From Monomorium pharaonis (Eukaryota; Arthropoda; Insecta; Hymenoptera; Formicidae), in assembly GCF_013373865.1 (NCBI RefSeq), contig NC_050467.1, positions 22,652,996 through 22,716,995 on the forward strand: a DNA stretch of 64,000 nucleotides. The letters are read 5' to 3'. How positions within the stretch are numbered: the stretch's first letter is position 1; every line of letters starts with the position of its first letter. This document shows positions 1 through 12,211 of the stretch, piece after piece. The position numbers were made by a program, and so were the translations under genes. The notes below the pieces were generated by a model. That model did no database searches. It worked only from the letters and a program-made list of their open reading frames with translations, and was not told where the DNA came from.

Positions 1-830
1 TCCCGGCTATTATTGGCTGTAAATAATACGTGTCCCGAGTCGTTCATCCGGCTCGAGAGCGCGCTCTTGTCCCTCGATTGCATTTCCCGTGGCCGCTGCA
101 GATCGGCGTAATGAGCCGGCGGTCGGCCGCCACACAAACGGGGTCTTTAAATTGTTGAGAACAAGCAGACGCAGGAGCGTAAAGAGCGCGAGCGCGCGCC
201 ACGCGAAGATCTTATCGTCGACCCCCATTCGAAAATTTCAACGTACACCGAGGTAGACGTAAACCGCGAACGTAAGCGGGAAAATGACGTGTATGACACG
301 AGAGTTAAGAGCGAGTGCCATTTCCCCTGTCCGAAAACGGATCACCCCCAAAAAATGTTTTGCCCTGACAGATCTCTTGATATCACAACCAAATTGTAAC
401 TGCTGGAATTTTGACTGTCACTTATAGAATTTGAAAATTCCGCTTCTATATCTATCGCTAGACTGGTTAGGTGCGACACACATACATGTCACAGTATTTG
501 CTAATTACTTATCTGTCTCAGCTAATCTTAAGCGCTACGCGCGTATAATTTTTGTTAAAGTAGCAATCTTGTTTGATCGTCAACAACAACGCTGCAAGCA
601 TCTTAAAAGAACTGTAACGAGCTTGTCGCGGAAAATATTACTCCAGCCAGGGCATACAGGATTTATAAAAAAACGAGATATTTAATAATCGACACACGAA
701 AATATTAAAGCACCGACATCCGTTTCGACCGAGAAGCAACACTTCCTCTCGTTTCTCGCGACGCTATCGAGCTATCGCACTTTCGGACGACCCGAATTCA
801 TACGAAACTTTGGAGCAACTACGAGTTAGC
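1..830. other. Left-edge noncoding stretch
   Basis: This stretch has mixed base composition. The few open frames (for example 10-228 on the minus strand and 431-685 on the plus strand) show no family resemblance, and the second lacks an ATG start. I see no repeat, RNA gene or convincing exon here. It may be intron or intergenic DNA of a gene lying left of the window. Confidence 0.4.
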
Positions 831-1229
831 TGATATTAGAGTATATATATCGTAAACCAATGTCCCACGTGTGCGATCGCCGGAAGCGAAGCGTTTCCCT
901 TCGCCTGCGAGCGGAGGTAGTTTTGCGGCGACATAACAGTCGTCGTCGTCCCATGCTGTTTCCCCGAGATAAAGAAACTCAGCGAACTGGTGACGGTGGC
1001 GGGGAGGAGGAAAGGGGGCGGAAGGAGGAAGAGAGAGAAGGGGATTATCGTGCCGCGGCTCGTACCGGCGAGAATCGCGGCACGCGTGAAAGAAGCCTCC
1101 GACCTTCGTTCTCGCCCACCTTCCTCGAGAGCAGAGTGCATTCTCGCGGTCCCGAAAGGAAACGGGAAGCGCGCACGTCGGGGCAAAATACGGCCTCGTA
1201 TACAGATCGCTCACACGTACGCGTGCAAG

Positions 1230-1275
1230 CGGCGGCGGCGGCGGCGGCAGCAGCAGCAACAGCAACAACAACAGC
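1230..1275. repeat. Trinucleotide tract GGC/AGC/AAC
   Basis: A run of GGC units passes into AGC and then AAC units. It creates poly-Ala, poly-Gln or poly-Arg frames on both strands that should not be read as proteins. Confidence 0.9.
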
Positions 1276-1598
1276 GGCCACTCGCTTTAGTGCCGCGGGG
1301 GCACCACGCCGCGTTTACGTCCTGACCCGTATTATTTTTCTCTCGGCGCGCCGCGTCCCCCCACTCCGTCGCGCTCTCTCCCCCTTCGTCCAAGTGTCGT
1401 GCCTACCCCCGCGCGCCTCCCATCGCCCTCACGCTCTCTCTCTCTCTCTCTCTCTTTCTCCCGTCGCGCCTGGCGCACGCACGAATTACGCAGAGAAACG
1501 GATAAACAACACGCGAGAGAGCGCGTCAATGAAGACGGAGCGGAGGGAGGGGGGAGAAGAGGTCGGTCGCGCTTGACAGCGGTCGCTGTCGTCCACGT

Positions 1599-1656
1599 CG
1601 GTCGGTCGGTCGGTCGGTCCGTCCGTTCGTCTGCCGCCGCCGCCGCCGCCGCCGCC
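1599..1656. repeat. GGTC tetranucleotide and GCC trinucleotide tracts
   Basis: About five GGTC units are followed closely by GCC units. This is simple-sequence DNA inside the CpG island. Confidence 0.85.
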
Positions 1657-2122
1657 CGTTGTCTTTCGTTGTCAACATCGCGCGACTCGGCTCGGCGTGA
1701 CGCGGCGCGTCGTTGAATTTCGCGATCGCCCCCGTGGTACACGCACGCATTCGCGCACGCATCCGACGACGGAGGGAGGAGGGAGGGATGGCGGAAGGGA
1801 GATATGAGCGAGCGGGGAGGACGGGGGGGGGGAAAAGGCGAAACTGACGTAGCGAGCGAGAGCGAGTGACGGAAGGGGGGAACGAGGGGGCGAGGAGGAG
1901 GACAGAGACACAAAGACGAAACGAAAGGGGGAGAGAGAGACGCCGGTCAAACATGGCAGGCAACGATGTGCCTTGCAGGCGGAAAAAAACAAGATTTAAT
2001 GCGAGCGAGAGCGTGCCGGCGTCGGACGTCGCCGCGTGGGGACGAGGGACAAAGGGGTGGGGGAGCAAGGGCGACGGGGAAGGTACCCGAAAGAGCGGCA
2101 CACCGCGTGTACGCCGAATACA

Positions 2123-2139
2123 CGCGCGCGCGCGCGCGC
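2123..2139. repeat. Alternating CG tract
   Basis: An uninterrupted CGCG run is flanked by CA/TG steps. The alternating purine-pyrimidine pattern is of the kind that can adopt Z-DNA. Confidence 0.85.
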
Positions 2140-2186
2140 ACGCATACAAACACACAACACACACATATCGAATTGCGTAGATTTGC

Positions 2187-2198
2187 GTAAGTACTCAC
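2187..2198. other. Overlapping splice-donor consensus on both strands
   Basis: The 12-base string GTAAGTACTCAC reads as a donor (GTAAGT) on the plus strand and as a donor (GTGAGT) on the minus strand. On the minus strand it follows AAAGAAC, and on the plus strand it follows TTTGC. A 5' untranslated exon probably ends here, but the sequence alone does not choose the strand. Confidence 0.4.
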
Positions 2199-4377
2199 GT
2201 TCTTTGCTCCGGTTGCGTGTCTCTGTCCTCCGTCTCTCTGCCGGCGAGAATCCGTCGGTCGGTGCCAGCGGAAGGATGTAACGGAGGAACGTTAGTTAGC
2301 GCGGAGGAAACGGTGAAAAAAACGTCGCTGCGCCGACGGTGATCTCACACACACACGCACGGGGTCACGTACTCTTTCTCTTCGCTCCGCGGGTGACTAC
2401 TCGTCGTCACCGCGCGACGACGGAAAAACAACACCCGACGTCCTTTTCCGTCCTGGTCGCCCCCTCCTCGTCTAAAGCGCGCGGGGCAAGCGCGGGAGTA
2501 CGGCGCTCGCTCGCTCTCTCTCTCTCTTTCTCTTTCTCGTTCTCTCACACCCTCCTTTTTCCGGCGCGGGCAAAGAAGCGAATTGAAAATAAAAAGGAAA
2601 AAACCTAAAAATAAACCGACACCGCACTAACAACCCGCGTCACGGCTCAGCACGTACTTTATGCCGACGCGTTATATCGTACCTTCTCTTTGTTTTCGTT
2701 TTGATTTGAATCGAAAGAACCGTCAGATGTTGTTACGCGAACGACGGCGGCGACGACGACGACGACGACGCGGTCCGCGGTGCGCCGCGGCCGTGCACAT
2801 GCGAACGTGCTCGGTGTGCTCCACGCACGAGACTCCTGTCTCACTCGCTCGCGACGCGTGAGTGGACGGGTGGTGATGACGGTGACGACGGCGACGTAAC
2901 GACGATCAAAATGGCGTTTGCCGGACCGCCCGCGCGCGCGATCAGGTGGAAAATGCCGGAATGCCGCCGCTAGGAAAGATCGACTGACTGCCGAGGTCCG
3001 CGGCCCTAAGTGGTTTGACGTTAAGAACGGAGCGGAGCGGGCTGCTGTCGCGGGTGCGAGCGAGACGGCGGCCGCAAGACGGCGGGAGGGAGAGACCGAG
3101 CGAGACGGAGAAGGAAGACGCCGACAAGGGAGAGAGAGAGAACGCGTGGAGGAAGCGGCCGGCGGATCGACGCGCGAGCGAGACAAACGACGGCTCGGCC
3201 GCGACTGAGTGGCGGTGATGGTGGAGGGGGAAGCCGACGCGGCGACGGTGGGGATAGCACAGGGGCGCGATCGCGCTCTTCTCCCTCTCCCCTCCCCCCC
3301 TCCCGCCACGCGCCGATCACGCGCTCGGACGACTTCGACTGCCTTCGATTGCTCTCGACGAGCGAGAGAGCAGGGCCGTCTAGAGCGCGCGGTTAGGCCT
3401 AACGCCGCCGTTTTATCTGTACGTTATTAAAATTATATTACGGATTCCGCGCGGGCGTCCATTCAGCCGCGACGGCGATGTACGAGACGCGTTACGGTAG
3501 TCCTCTTTTCCCCTGCCCTGTCCCTCTCTCTCTCTCTCGTCGAATCGGCGAATAAAGAGCTAAGGGAAGAAGCGTCCTTTCTCGCCTCTCGCGAATAATG
3601 CGGATTCGCTCGCACCGAGGAATATCCCTCCCCGCGCGATCGCCCTAAGGCGGCCGACCGACGGTGCCGCGCGGCTGTGGGTGGTTCGCGCGCCGCTTCT
3701 TCCCTCCCCGAGGCCTCCTTCACCTCGCCTCGCCGCCGCGCCGGCTCTTATGGCCGGTGCGCTTCGCGCGCTCGTTCGGCCGTCTCGCGAGGAATTTCTA
3801 AAAATCAATATACGCGTGCGAGGAGGAGACGAGAGAGAAGGGGCCGCGAAGCAAAAAAGAAAAAAAATGGGAGAGGCAAGAAAAAACATATTCGATATCC
3901 CGTTTTCGCCCCGGCGGCGCTCTCCTCCTTTCCTCTTGCTCCCCTTCTTTCCCCTGGATGCCGCTCCATCCCGACTCTCCTTTCGTCTCTCTCTCTCTCT
4001 CTCTCTTACCCCTTTTTTTATCCCCCATTATCCTCCTGCGAAACGAATTGCGCGCAATCTATCCCTCTCCTTCTTTCTCGCTCGTTTTTCCGCGACGACG
4101 ACGAACAGGCGACAGAGGAGAGAAGGAGAGACCGATCGGTTTCAAAGAAACGAACTAGTCCCGTTGTCAGAGGAAGTTGGAGAAGACCTCGCGCGCGAGC
4201 TTCGGGGCCCCGGTGGAAGCGCGGGAGAGATTATTTTCTCAGAAGCGCGTCGCGCTTGGTATAGTCTCTGCCGCCTCCCGAATAAATTTCATTCAGAATC
4301 GTCCGCTCGCACGCGAGTCCGGGAGTCCGTCCCTCCAACGCTTCCTTCGCCTTCCCGTGACTTCTTCTCTTCTCTCA

Positions 4378-4383
<6 letters not shown>

Positions 4384-4434
<51 letters not shown>
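4384..4434. repeat. CT dinucleotide microsatellite
   Basis: This is an almost perfect CT run of about 25 units. It makes long Ser-Leu frames on the plus strand and Arg-Glu frames on the minus strand, which are artefacts. Confidence 0.95.
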
Positions 4435-4437
<3 letters not shown>

Positions 4438-4439
4438 CT

Positions 4440-7400
4440 CTATTCCGCCCACACGTCGCGCACGCGGGTGGCAATTAAACGAGTTAACGACATTTCGGTT
4501 TTATGTTCGGCTGAACAATGTAATTTGCTCCTCTCGGCCTCGATTTAATTGGCAGGAACCGCCTCACGTGAGAAGAGATCGGGGCCCGATCGCGCGAAAA
4601 AATCGGTCCGCGTTAACTGTACACCCGGATGATAATGGTGTCCTTACTTATCCAGGCCGCGATACCAATCTATCTTCGAACGCACACGTTTCTCGCCGCG
4701 TTCTTTCGCCATACAGTTACCTCGCAACGAGATAATATACGCGTTACTTTCGAGAATTACTCTAGCATTGAAAGCAGAAGTGGCTAGTTAAGCTTTTAAC
4801 AGCGCGAGCGAATAAACGCGACGTTGTTCCACGCGATTAATTTCAAGTGGACCTCAAGCGGGGCTTTAATTCCAAGGTTGAGAGAGCGTCACATGACGGA
4901 GAACCTCGAAAGCCGTAGCTCGGAAACGCTCCTCCTCTCGCGGATCATTTGACGTCGCGCGTCGCTTTTAGCTACGGACGATTCAAAATTCGTCGCCTCC
5001 AAACGTCGTCGCGTCGCTAATGAGAGACTCGATCGCGATCCAGAAGCGGAATTGCGCCGATAGAAGCAGAATTGACCGATCAAGGCTGCCTGGGGCCGGC
5101 GAGAGATATCGCGACCGGATTCTGTTCGATTGTTCGATTCGCGTACGCTTTCACCTTTCTACTTTGGACCCGATGCTCTTTTTGCAGGCACGCGCTTAGA
5201 AGTAAATACGCTGCCCGATCGCTGGCGAGAGTGCCAAGAAACACGCAGCTCTGGCAATGATTAGGATTTTTAAGAGTCAACAAATTTTGCATCCACGATT
5301 TCTTTAAGACTTGGACAGAAGATACGAGTACATATTAATTATTTGAATAGTTTACATTTAAAAAATATGAACATCCAGTTTGGATGTTTCGAACAGTTCG
5401 AACTCGATCGCTCTGTAATGTCGATTAATTATATTTAAAGTTTAAACGATAAAATTGGAAGTATGTATTGAAAAAGAGCAGTTCTTACGAATTTTCCTTT
5501 CGAAATTATATTAATTTATAAAAATTTATAAAAATGTTAAAACGAAAAAGTTAGATACAGGATTATTTAATAAATATTATAATAATAAAGCACAATGTAA
5601 CGTTTACAAATAAATATTAAAAATGCACTCTTTAACAACTTGAAATAGACATCTCGAAACTGGATATGTAACGTGTGTATAAATGGATGACAAATACAAA
5701 TAAACATTCATCTGAATTTTATCTGAATTACAAATTCGAGTTTTATATAAGCTTTTAATACTTTTTTAAAAAGTTATTAATTTCCCAACTTTTAAATACA
5801 TTTTAAATATTTCATTACGCACGGTACGTTTCTTCGAAAACGCGTTTTAGTATTAAAAAGAAAAGTTATTTTACATTTTTATTTTATTTGCAATTTTCGT
5901 TACTGAACAATTCCGGATGTCCATATACATTATCACTAATATTATAACATTTAATATAACATAATATGTTATAACATTTAATATAACATATTAACATAAT
6001 ATTATAACTAATAGTGATAAAATTTAGATCCAAACTGTAATAATTTCAAACTTTCGATTCTGAAGCAAATTCAAATACTTTAAAAAGATTCGAACGTTTG
6101 ATTTTGAGGTTCAAACTGTCCGAATTCAATCACGTGACATGTTCGAGTACTAAATCCTTTCTATTAAATAAAAAGTGACAATGGCTTCGACACAATAATA
6201 TCAATAATTAAATTGTTGCATAAAAATAGAGTGGATTTTTGGTCACGTCAATAAAATTGTATAAAACTGCTCGAAATAAAAACCATTATTATAATAAATA
6301 GTAACATCCTGTTCTACTCTTCTTTTTTAACTAATTGCAATTATGTATCATTAGTTTAAATATAACTTTTAACTTGCAATTTAAATATGATTTCTAAAAA
6401 TGTTCTCAAATGTATGTGATTTGTAGAACATTATATAATAAAAAACCACAATGTACGAAATGTACCTTGAAGCTGTAAATTTGCTCCTTTTGTCAAAGGT
6501 TAAGACATTTGACGAGAATTCTAAGTAAAGATAAAAATCGTGTTTTCTCTCTTATCGAAGGCGCTGGCTTAGAAAGATGAAAGGATGCCGAACGAAAGGT
6601 AAACATGGGCAACGCGGTTTCCACTTCGCATCGTAAAACGACATCGAAAGAAAAATTATCTGTTCGATTTCACGTACATACTTTCCGAAAAGGTTTACCT
6701 TGTAAGGAACATCAGTCCGAAATCCAACGATTGTCTTCCGAAAGTTTCGCCGAGACGCGAGATTAAAACGGACGAGTCGCGCGAAAATGCTCCTTTCCTT
6801 CGAGGATCACGTCCTTGAGACGATTTTCTTTTAGATTTTGGAGCAAGAGCTCCGCTTTTATCGAAACTGTACAACTAGTTAAAAAAAATTTCAATGTTAC
6901 ACGAAAACAATCTCTGTCTCGTTTATCAGTGAGGATGCGCTTTCGCGTTGCTGCAACATCGAAAAATTAGCTCAGGTACGGCTATGCACCGGCTTCATTT
7001 CCTGCTTTCGAGGTCCCGGCGCGATAGTCGCGAGAGTGGTACGTCTTACGGGTCGATCGTTAGCGCAGATGCGGCGGGATTGAATTATGGGCGCCCCGCG
7101 CCGCACTCTCACGGCCGTAAACTCACGTCGACATGATTAAAGGTACGGCACTACTTAGCAAAAGAGCGTATATATTCTAAGGAGGCTTTCATTCCGCAAG
7201 GGAGTGCCGATAATGAAGTGTACGTGCAGTTGGGAGCATATAATATATGGTAATTTAACGCATATGTAATATATACATCATACAATACAGCACCCTAACC
7301 ACAAGTACTCGCCCGTGAGTTTATATGAGTAATTGTCTGAGGGTCTATCTTTTTTTTTTTTTAAATATTGATAAACTTAACCAAGCTGCACAATAAAAAT

Positions 7401-8080
7401 TAGCCGAAGCGTTGGTTTCATGTGCGCTGAAGGGACCCAGGGGGGAGGGGAAGGGGGTGAGAAAGAAATATAAACATATAAATATCGGCTGGACCAAAAA
7501 TATAACGTATCGCAGCCGGAGACTGTGTGACACAGTATCGCTTCCCTCCTCAAAAAAAAAAAAGGGAAAGAAATCAAGGGCCAACACCAAAGAGTTTGTA
7601 GAACAGAGTTTGTGTGTACTTGTGTGTATGGCGTAAGGGAAGATAAATAGCAAATCAGCGATTCATCAGCGGTTCGTAATCGCAACGAAAGTCGTCCTGC
7701 AATCGACAACGCTGAGTTTCTCCGCGCGCAGGAAACGAAGAAAAGAAAAAAAAAAGATTAACAAGAGATCGATTTCCCGTGCCGCAACACAGAGTCGAGC
7801 AGCGTTTCGCGCGCATGGCGACGTAAAATACATATTTAAAAAAAAAAAAGAGAGAAAAATATAAGCGGTAGGACAAGAGATCGATTTCCTGCGTTGTACA
7901 GCCATCGTCGAGTTGCGTTCAGCAGCCTGTCTTTCTATTAAAGAACGTCGTGACGTAAAAATGCGAATATTTTCCTACGCGTAGTTTGATAACCATGTAA
8001 CAATTACGTTGAGGTCACATCCCGAGGTGCTGCTACACGGAAGATCACTTCCTCGCGTCCAAGGTATCGAGGATTGAACC
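4440..8080. other. Noncoding, largely AT-rich stretch
   Basis: From about 5.27 to 6.5 kb the DNA is very AT-rich with frequent stops in all frames. It includes a short near-palindromic duplication at about 5,938-6,010 built from ATAACATTTAATATAACATA units. A GC-richer patch at 6.9-7.2 kb and poly-T/poly-A runs at 7.3-7.9 kb follow. I could not recognise any exon. Confidence 0.5.
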
Positions 8081-8779
8081 CGTCAAGGTTGCACCGGATC
8101 TCGGAATTCGCAGAGTGCAATAGCCCGACCGACCAGCGCGAACGTCTCTCGCCCGCGATAGCGATACACCGAGAAATACCGCCGGAGATGTATTAGTTAT
8201 CGCGTAGTTATGTGTGCGACGGCAGCCTCGGAGGATCGAAACCGGTCTGAGTTTTCGGAGAGTTCGGATTTGAATGCTGCAAATCGCGCGCGCGCGCGAG
8301 GTCCTCCGGGATCTTTTACGGTTTCAACATCGATTTTACAATTGCACCGATTCTTCAAAACTAGGAACCGAAGATTAACAGTTTAACCGCAGTTCCCCGT
8401 CTTCTCTAGCTCGGAGTTCTGAAACAAACTCCGAGATTGTAAATTTTGCGGCAACGGGAACGCGACGCGTACCTCTTCCTCGCGGTTTTACGGCACCGAG
8501 GATTCTTTGAACACACCGAAACTGCACCTGGGATCTCGCGACCGTCGACCGCGGCGGCGTCGTATCGGGGAGATCCAGATTTCTCGCGATCTCGCGGGAA
8601 AAAGCCGGCCCGTCATCGCGTATTTGGCACCTACTTGCAATTCTCAGATGCTGCTGCTGCTGTTGCTCGAACAGAGTGCTGGGAGGACAGTGCTTGCGAG
8701 AGAGGCGAAAAACAAGTAGAAGTAGTAGAAGAGGAAGAAGAGAAAAAGAAGAAGAAATAGAGAAGAGAATCGGCGTTAC

Positions 8780-8935
8780 CTGCACGCTAAACTCACCAGG
8801 GGCCCCTGCCGCTCGTGGGGAATCAAGCCTGTGGTCCCGACCGGAAGCGCCCGGAAGTCGCGGTTGGTATCGTGGAGAACAGCTCAGCCAATCCCGCGCC
8901 ACCTCCTTTAGCGAGCGGGGGCTTGGGATTGGCTG
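8780..8935. promoter_or_regulatory. TATA-less promoter-like block with ETS and CCAAT motifs
   Basis: Two ETS/GABP-type motifs (CCGGAAG at 8841 and 8851) lie next to two NF-Y-type CCAAT boxes in opposite orientation (CCAAT 8888-8892 and ATTGG 8928-8932). Pairs of CCAAT boxes with ETS sites are typical of housekeeping and bidirectional promoters. On the minus strand a consensus donor (CCTG|GTGAGT, exon end at 8797) lies about 90-130 bases downstream of the motifs, with no ATG between. This fits a noncoding first exon of a gene running leftwards. The downstream exons were not found, so this remains an inference. Confidence 0.45.
8797..8900 (-). other. Candidate noncoding first exon
   Basis: The 3' edge is set by the donor GTGAGT that begins at 8796 on the minus strand. 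The 5' edge is only a guess from the flanking ETS and CCAAT motifs. There is no in-frame ATG, so it would be 5' untranslated sequence. No acceptor partner could be identified to the left. Confidence 0.3.
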
Positions 8936-10214
8936 CTACTCAGCCTCAAGGCCGCTGCTCTGATGCTTCTCCTTCTGCCCTTCTCCCAACACGCAGGCCC
9001 CGAGTGTGTTGCGTTGTGCGCTACATGGCCGCGCGCGGGGCCCAGCGGAGAACAGCGATCGGGGTGGCGACTCCGCGATTCCGCCGCTCTGGAAAAATCC
9101 TTGGCGCTTCGATCGGTTTGTCGAATGGCGCGGCGACGAAGAAGCGGCGGAATTGACGGGTCTCTCACAACCCGATGGACGTAGGGAACGGGACGCGGGA
9201 CACTACCGTCTATCGGATATATCGTATAAGATGCTGGATAACCAGCGCGCGTGGTCCTCATGGTCCCGAGGTGTGATGAACCTCGAGACTCTTCTGAACG
9301 CTCCTCGGAAACATCCGTCATTGCGAAGACGACGTGACGATTACCAACTACTCATAAGATCTCCGATTATGAGGTTTTCAACGTTACATGCAACTTTTTC
9401 TCTTATCTTTCTTCGATACACGGTATCGAAGAATATTAGCCAGATTTGGAACATTCAGAGCTGCAATGTTCGCTGGATAGATGAATGTGCCGCGCGGGAC
9501 ATTCAAGGAACATTCAACAATGCCCATTGATTGTCCAAACCGCACGAGATAGACGGTAGTCTCGCAATGGGAAGGGAGGAGAGGGGTTCTGCCATTTTTG
9601 CAGGCAATCTCTCTTGCAAATCTTTTTTTCCACGAGAGTCCTTATACTACTTATCATCCACGCGTCGATTTACGATCGACGACGATCGGCAAGCCGATCA
9701 TTAATCTACGATGCCAGATTGGAGTGCGGGTTGAAAAAAAAAAAGATCTTATAATTTTGTCGCAACGTCTCGAATCGGTATATTGATGTGCATAATAGTA
9801 GGTAGGCCAGATCGTCTCCTCGATTCCGAGGAGCTCGCATAATTTTGCAAAAGGCGTCGATTTAACAATGCGTAAAGTGGGATCTCTGCATGGATGCGTC
9901 GGATGCACCTCGGCGGTGCGTGGCACGAGGCGGCGTGCGTTGCGCGAGACGACCGCGTGGCGAAACTGAATTTCGGTTCGCCGATGAATTGAATTTCATC
10001 GGGGAAAGAGAATTACTCGCGAGAATTACTCGGGTCTGCGAAAAAAACGCTACGCGAAAAAGGAGGAGGAAAAGGAGAACGATGAAGAAAATGGAACGAG
10101 CGTCGCACCACGCAACTACGCCTTCGCGCGCCTCCGAGCCCCCGAGTTAATTGGTCGGGTCAGCCAGTTTAAATTTAGCGTATGAAACAAGTATGATACA
10201 AGTATGTGACGCGA

Positions 10215-10509
10215 TTATACGGGATGTTCCGGAAACCGCGCGCGCTTCCTTCGCGCTATCTCCTTAAACTCCGATTTTATCATACAATTCTTGTCGATCC
10301 TAATCTACGAATGCAAGAGCTAACGACTCTATGATCGCGCCAAGTCTCAGATCTGACTTTACAACTATCTCGTGCACGCGTTATTGTTAATTTTCCGCGC
10401 GCGTTAGCCCGATAATGAGACGGATATCTCGAAACCGACCGCAACAACCGACCGTCTCGCTTCTTAGCCACTAAGGAAGCGCGCGCGTCTTCGGGTACAC
10501 CCCGTATAA
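10215..10509. mobile_element. MITE-like inverted-repeat element
   Basis: The 37-base ends are inverted copies of each other. The left end begins TTATACGGGATGTTCC, and the reverse complement of the right end begins TTATACGGGGTGTACC. Both finish with the identical GCGCGCGCTTCCTT, with only about five mismatches overall. The 295-bp body has no coding capacity. Short length, terminal inverted repeats and no transposase make this a non-autonomous DNA transposon or an equivalent foldback element. A TA target duplication is possible but cannot be proved from one copy. Confidence 0.7.
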
Positions 10510-10626
10510 GTGCATGTAACGTACGGCAATCGGCCATGTGTGCGCACGATTCACGGACTGTCGACAACGGCTGTCGGCCCTCTTGCGAACGGAAGGGCGA
10601 GGGGGTTGGTAGTAGTAGTAGTGGTG

Positions 10627-10644
10627 ATGCCAGTCAGTCAGTCA

Positions 10645-10675
<31 letters not shown>

Positions 10676-10678
10676 ATC
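10627..10678. repeat. CAGT/CAGC tetranucleotide tract
   Basis: About twelve imperfect four-base units shift from CAGT to CAGC along the tract. Confidence 0.9.
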
Positions 10679-11105
10679 GAGTCGCTCCTGGGTTCTCGTC
10701 CACAACGACGACGGGAAGGCAGCGCGCCTCGCGTCGCGCGTCTTTCTCTCCCTTCCTTACTACTTGAGCCGCTGCGGCGTGCGGGGGTGATTTTCGGGGA
10801 GACGAAATTCCAGCTTCCAACTGTTGCGCAAATAACGTGGCGCAAACGCAGCCTCGAAGGCGTGGCGATCGACAAAGGGCCCGGAAACGGCATATAACGC
10901 GCCGTTTTCCATTACCCCTCTCTCTCCCTCGCCGTTTGTCTCTCCCTCTCCCTCCCCCTCTCGTCTGGTCTTTTTTTTCGCCGCCTCGGTACGCACCACC
11001 TGGGGAGTAGGAAGTAGCCTCGCCGCAAGAACAAACGAGTAACGCGCGCTTCGCTCCACTTCGGGAACGCGGGGAACTCCCGATTGCGCTCCAAGGGGGA
11101 GGAAG

Positions 11106-11141
11106 ACGGCGACGGCGACGGCGACGGCAACGACGACGACG

Positions 11142-11179
<38 letters not shown>

Positions 11180-11192
11180 GGTGGTGGTGGCG
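11106..11192. repeat. GGC/GAC/GGT trinucleotide tract
   Basis: GGC-type units with a pure core are flanked by GAC and GGT variants. The tract generates poly-Gly, poly-Ala or poly-Pro frames with no sign of selection. Confidence 0.9.
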
Positions 11193-11740
11193 ATGGCCGC
11201 GTCCAACAAGGTGGTGGCCGCCTCCACGAGCGTATTCTGGAATCCGAGACACACACAAGTAGTCTTTATCATGATCGCCGCTAAGAGAGACGTCGCTCCC
11301 TTCTCTCATCCTCTCTCTCTCTCTCTCTCTTTCTCTCCCTCTCGCGCGCGCGACACGCATACTCGTCTCTATCGTCCCTCCATTCTCTCTCTCTCTCTCT
11401 CTCTCAGACACACACATACACGCATACATTCCCTCTTTCTCGCTTACAATTGAGACTGCTCGACGCACTTTTCCGTGACGCACCGCGCACGATGAAACGG
11501 ACGCCCGCCCGCCGTCGTCTCTTTCCGTCGGAGGCTGTCAAGCCTTAGAGAACGTCCCGCGCCGAGGCGGTCAACCTCTTCATCCTCCTTCTCGTCGTCG
11601 ACGTCTTTGTCGTTATCATCGCCGCCGCCGTCGTTGTCGGTCGTGGCACGATGCACCGTGCGATCGATCCGTCTCGCATGAATTTACCCTCTCTCTCTCT
11701 CTCTCTTCGTCTCTTGCTTTTCCTTCCTCAATCCCCACAC

Positions 11741-11774
11741 GTGTGCACGCACGCACGCACGCACGCACGCACGC
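11741..11774. repeat. ACGC tetranucleotide tract
   Basis: About eight ACGC units lie between two CT microsatellite patches upstream of COG7. Confidence 0.85.
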
Positions 11775-12208
11775 GAATATTTGGCGAACCCGCGAGGATT
11801 TCGGAGCGCACGCGAGTACAAGTACCGCGGAAGAAGAACGCGCGGGGACGACAAGGCGGCCGATCGGGCGCGCGCGGGCGGCGAGCGAGGCCGCGCTCGT
11901 TGCGTGACGGACGACTCTCTCTCTCTCTCCCTCTCTCTCTCTCTCTCTTCTCCTCGTGCCGCGCGCCACTCGTCCGCGCGGTACCACGGTGACGGCGGCG
12001 GCGAACGGCGGTGGCGACGGACGATAACGACACGGCGAGCGATCGAAACGGAGAACGTGGACTGGTGGTGTAGACACCGACCTTGCACCCGGCGCGGTGT
12101 CCGGAGATCGCCTCCCCGAAACGCGCACGACCGCGGGACGGGACGCTCTTTCTCCCTCTCTCTCTAAATCTCTCTCCGTTTCTTCGTCGTTCTTTCGCTC
12201 TCCTCGTC

Positions 12209-12211
12209 ATG
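12209..12211 (+). CDS. COG7: COG7 coding exon 1 (start codon only)
   Basis: The exon ends exactly after the ATG, followed by the donor GTAAGC. Joining to GAC at 12455 gives M-D-V-A-A-F-S, which matches the short leader before the conserved DFDVKEWIN motif in other animals. Exon 2 has no in-frame ATG of its own. Confidence 0.85.

Larger units (their letters stand above)
830..4300. promoter_or_regulatory. CpG-rich island, probable promoter region of an unseen gene
   Basis: The DNA is strongly GC- and CpG-rich and packed with CT, GGC/AGC, GGTC and CG low-complexity tracts. Long frames are open on both strands at once, as expected when GC-rich DNA lacks stop codons, so I do not call them genes. 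A motif of the YY1/Pho type lies at 2907-2916 (CAAAATGGCG). An ATG at 2911 opens a 20-codon frame only. A strong splice donor at about 2187-2198 suggests that a 5' untranslated exon lies here, but its strand cannot be decided. Confidence 0.5.
10580..12208. promoter_or_regulatory. CpG island with COG7 promoter and 5' untranslated region
   Basis: GC-rich, CpG-dense DNA leads up to the COG7 start codon. It contains a CAGT/CAGC tetranucleotide tract, a GGC tract, an ACGC tract and several CT runs. The last 70 bases before the ATG at 12209 are strongly pyrimidine-rich. No TATA box is evident and the transcription start cannot be placed. Open frames on both strands overlap the repeats and are not credible genes. 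Confidence 0.6.

Noticed and set aside
819..3320. Many 100-240 codon frames on both strands in the first CpG island
   Set aside because: They overlap each other on opposite strands, consist of Arg/Ser/Pro-rich simple-repeat translation, and show no domain or splice structure.
8375..8902. 175-codon minus-strand frame over the 8.8-kb promoter block
   Set aside because: It has no ATG at its start, runs across the promoter motifs and a consensus donor, and contains CTT/CTG repeat translation.
9890..10150. 86-codon plus-strand frame ending near the 10.2-kb element
   Set aside because: It is short and Arg-rich, has no family match and no splice sites, and is compatible with chance in GC-rich DNA.
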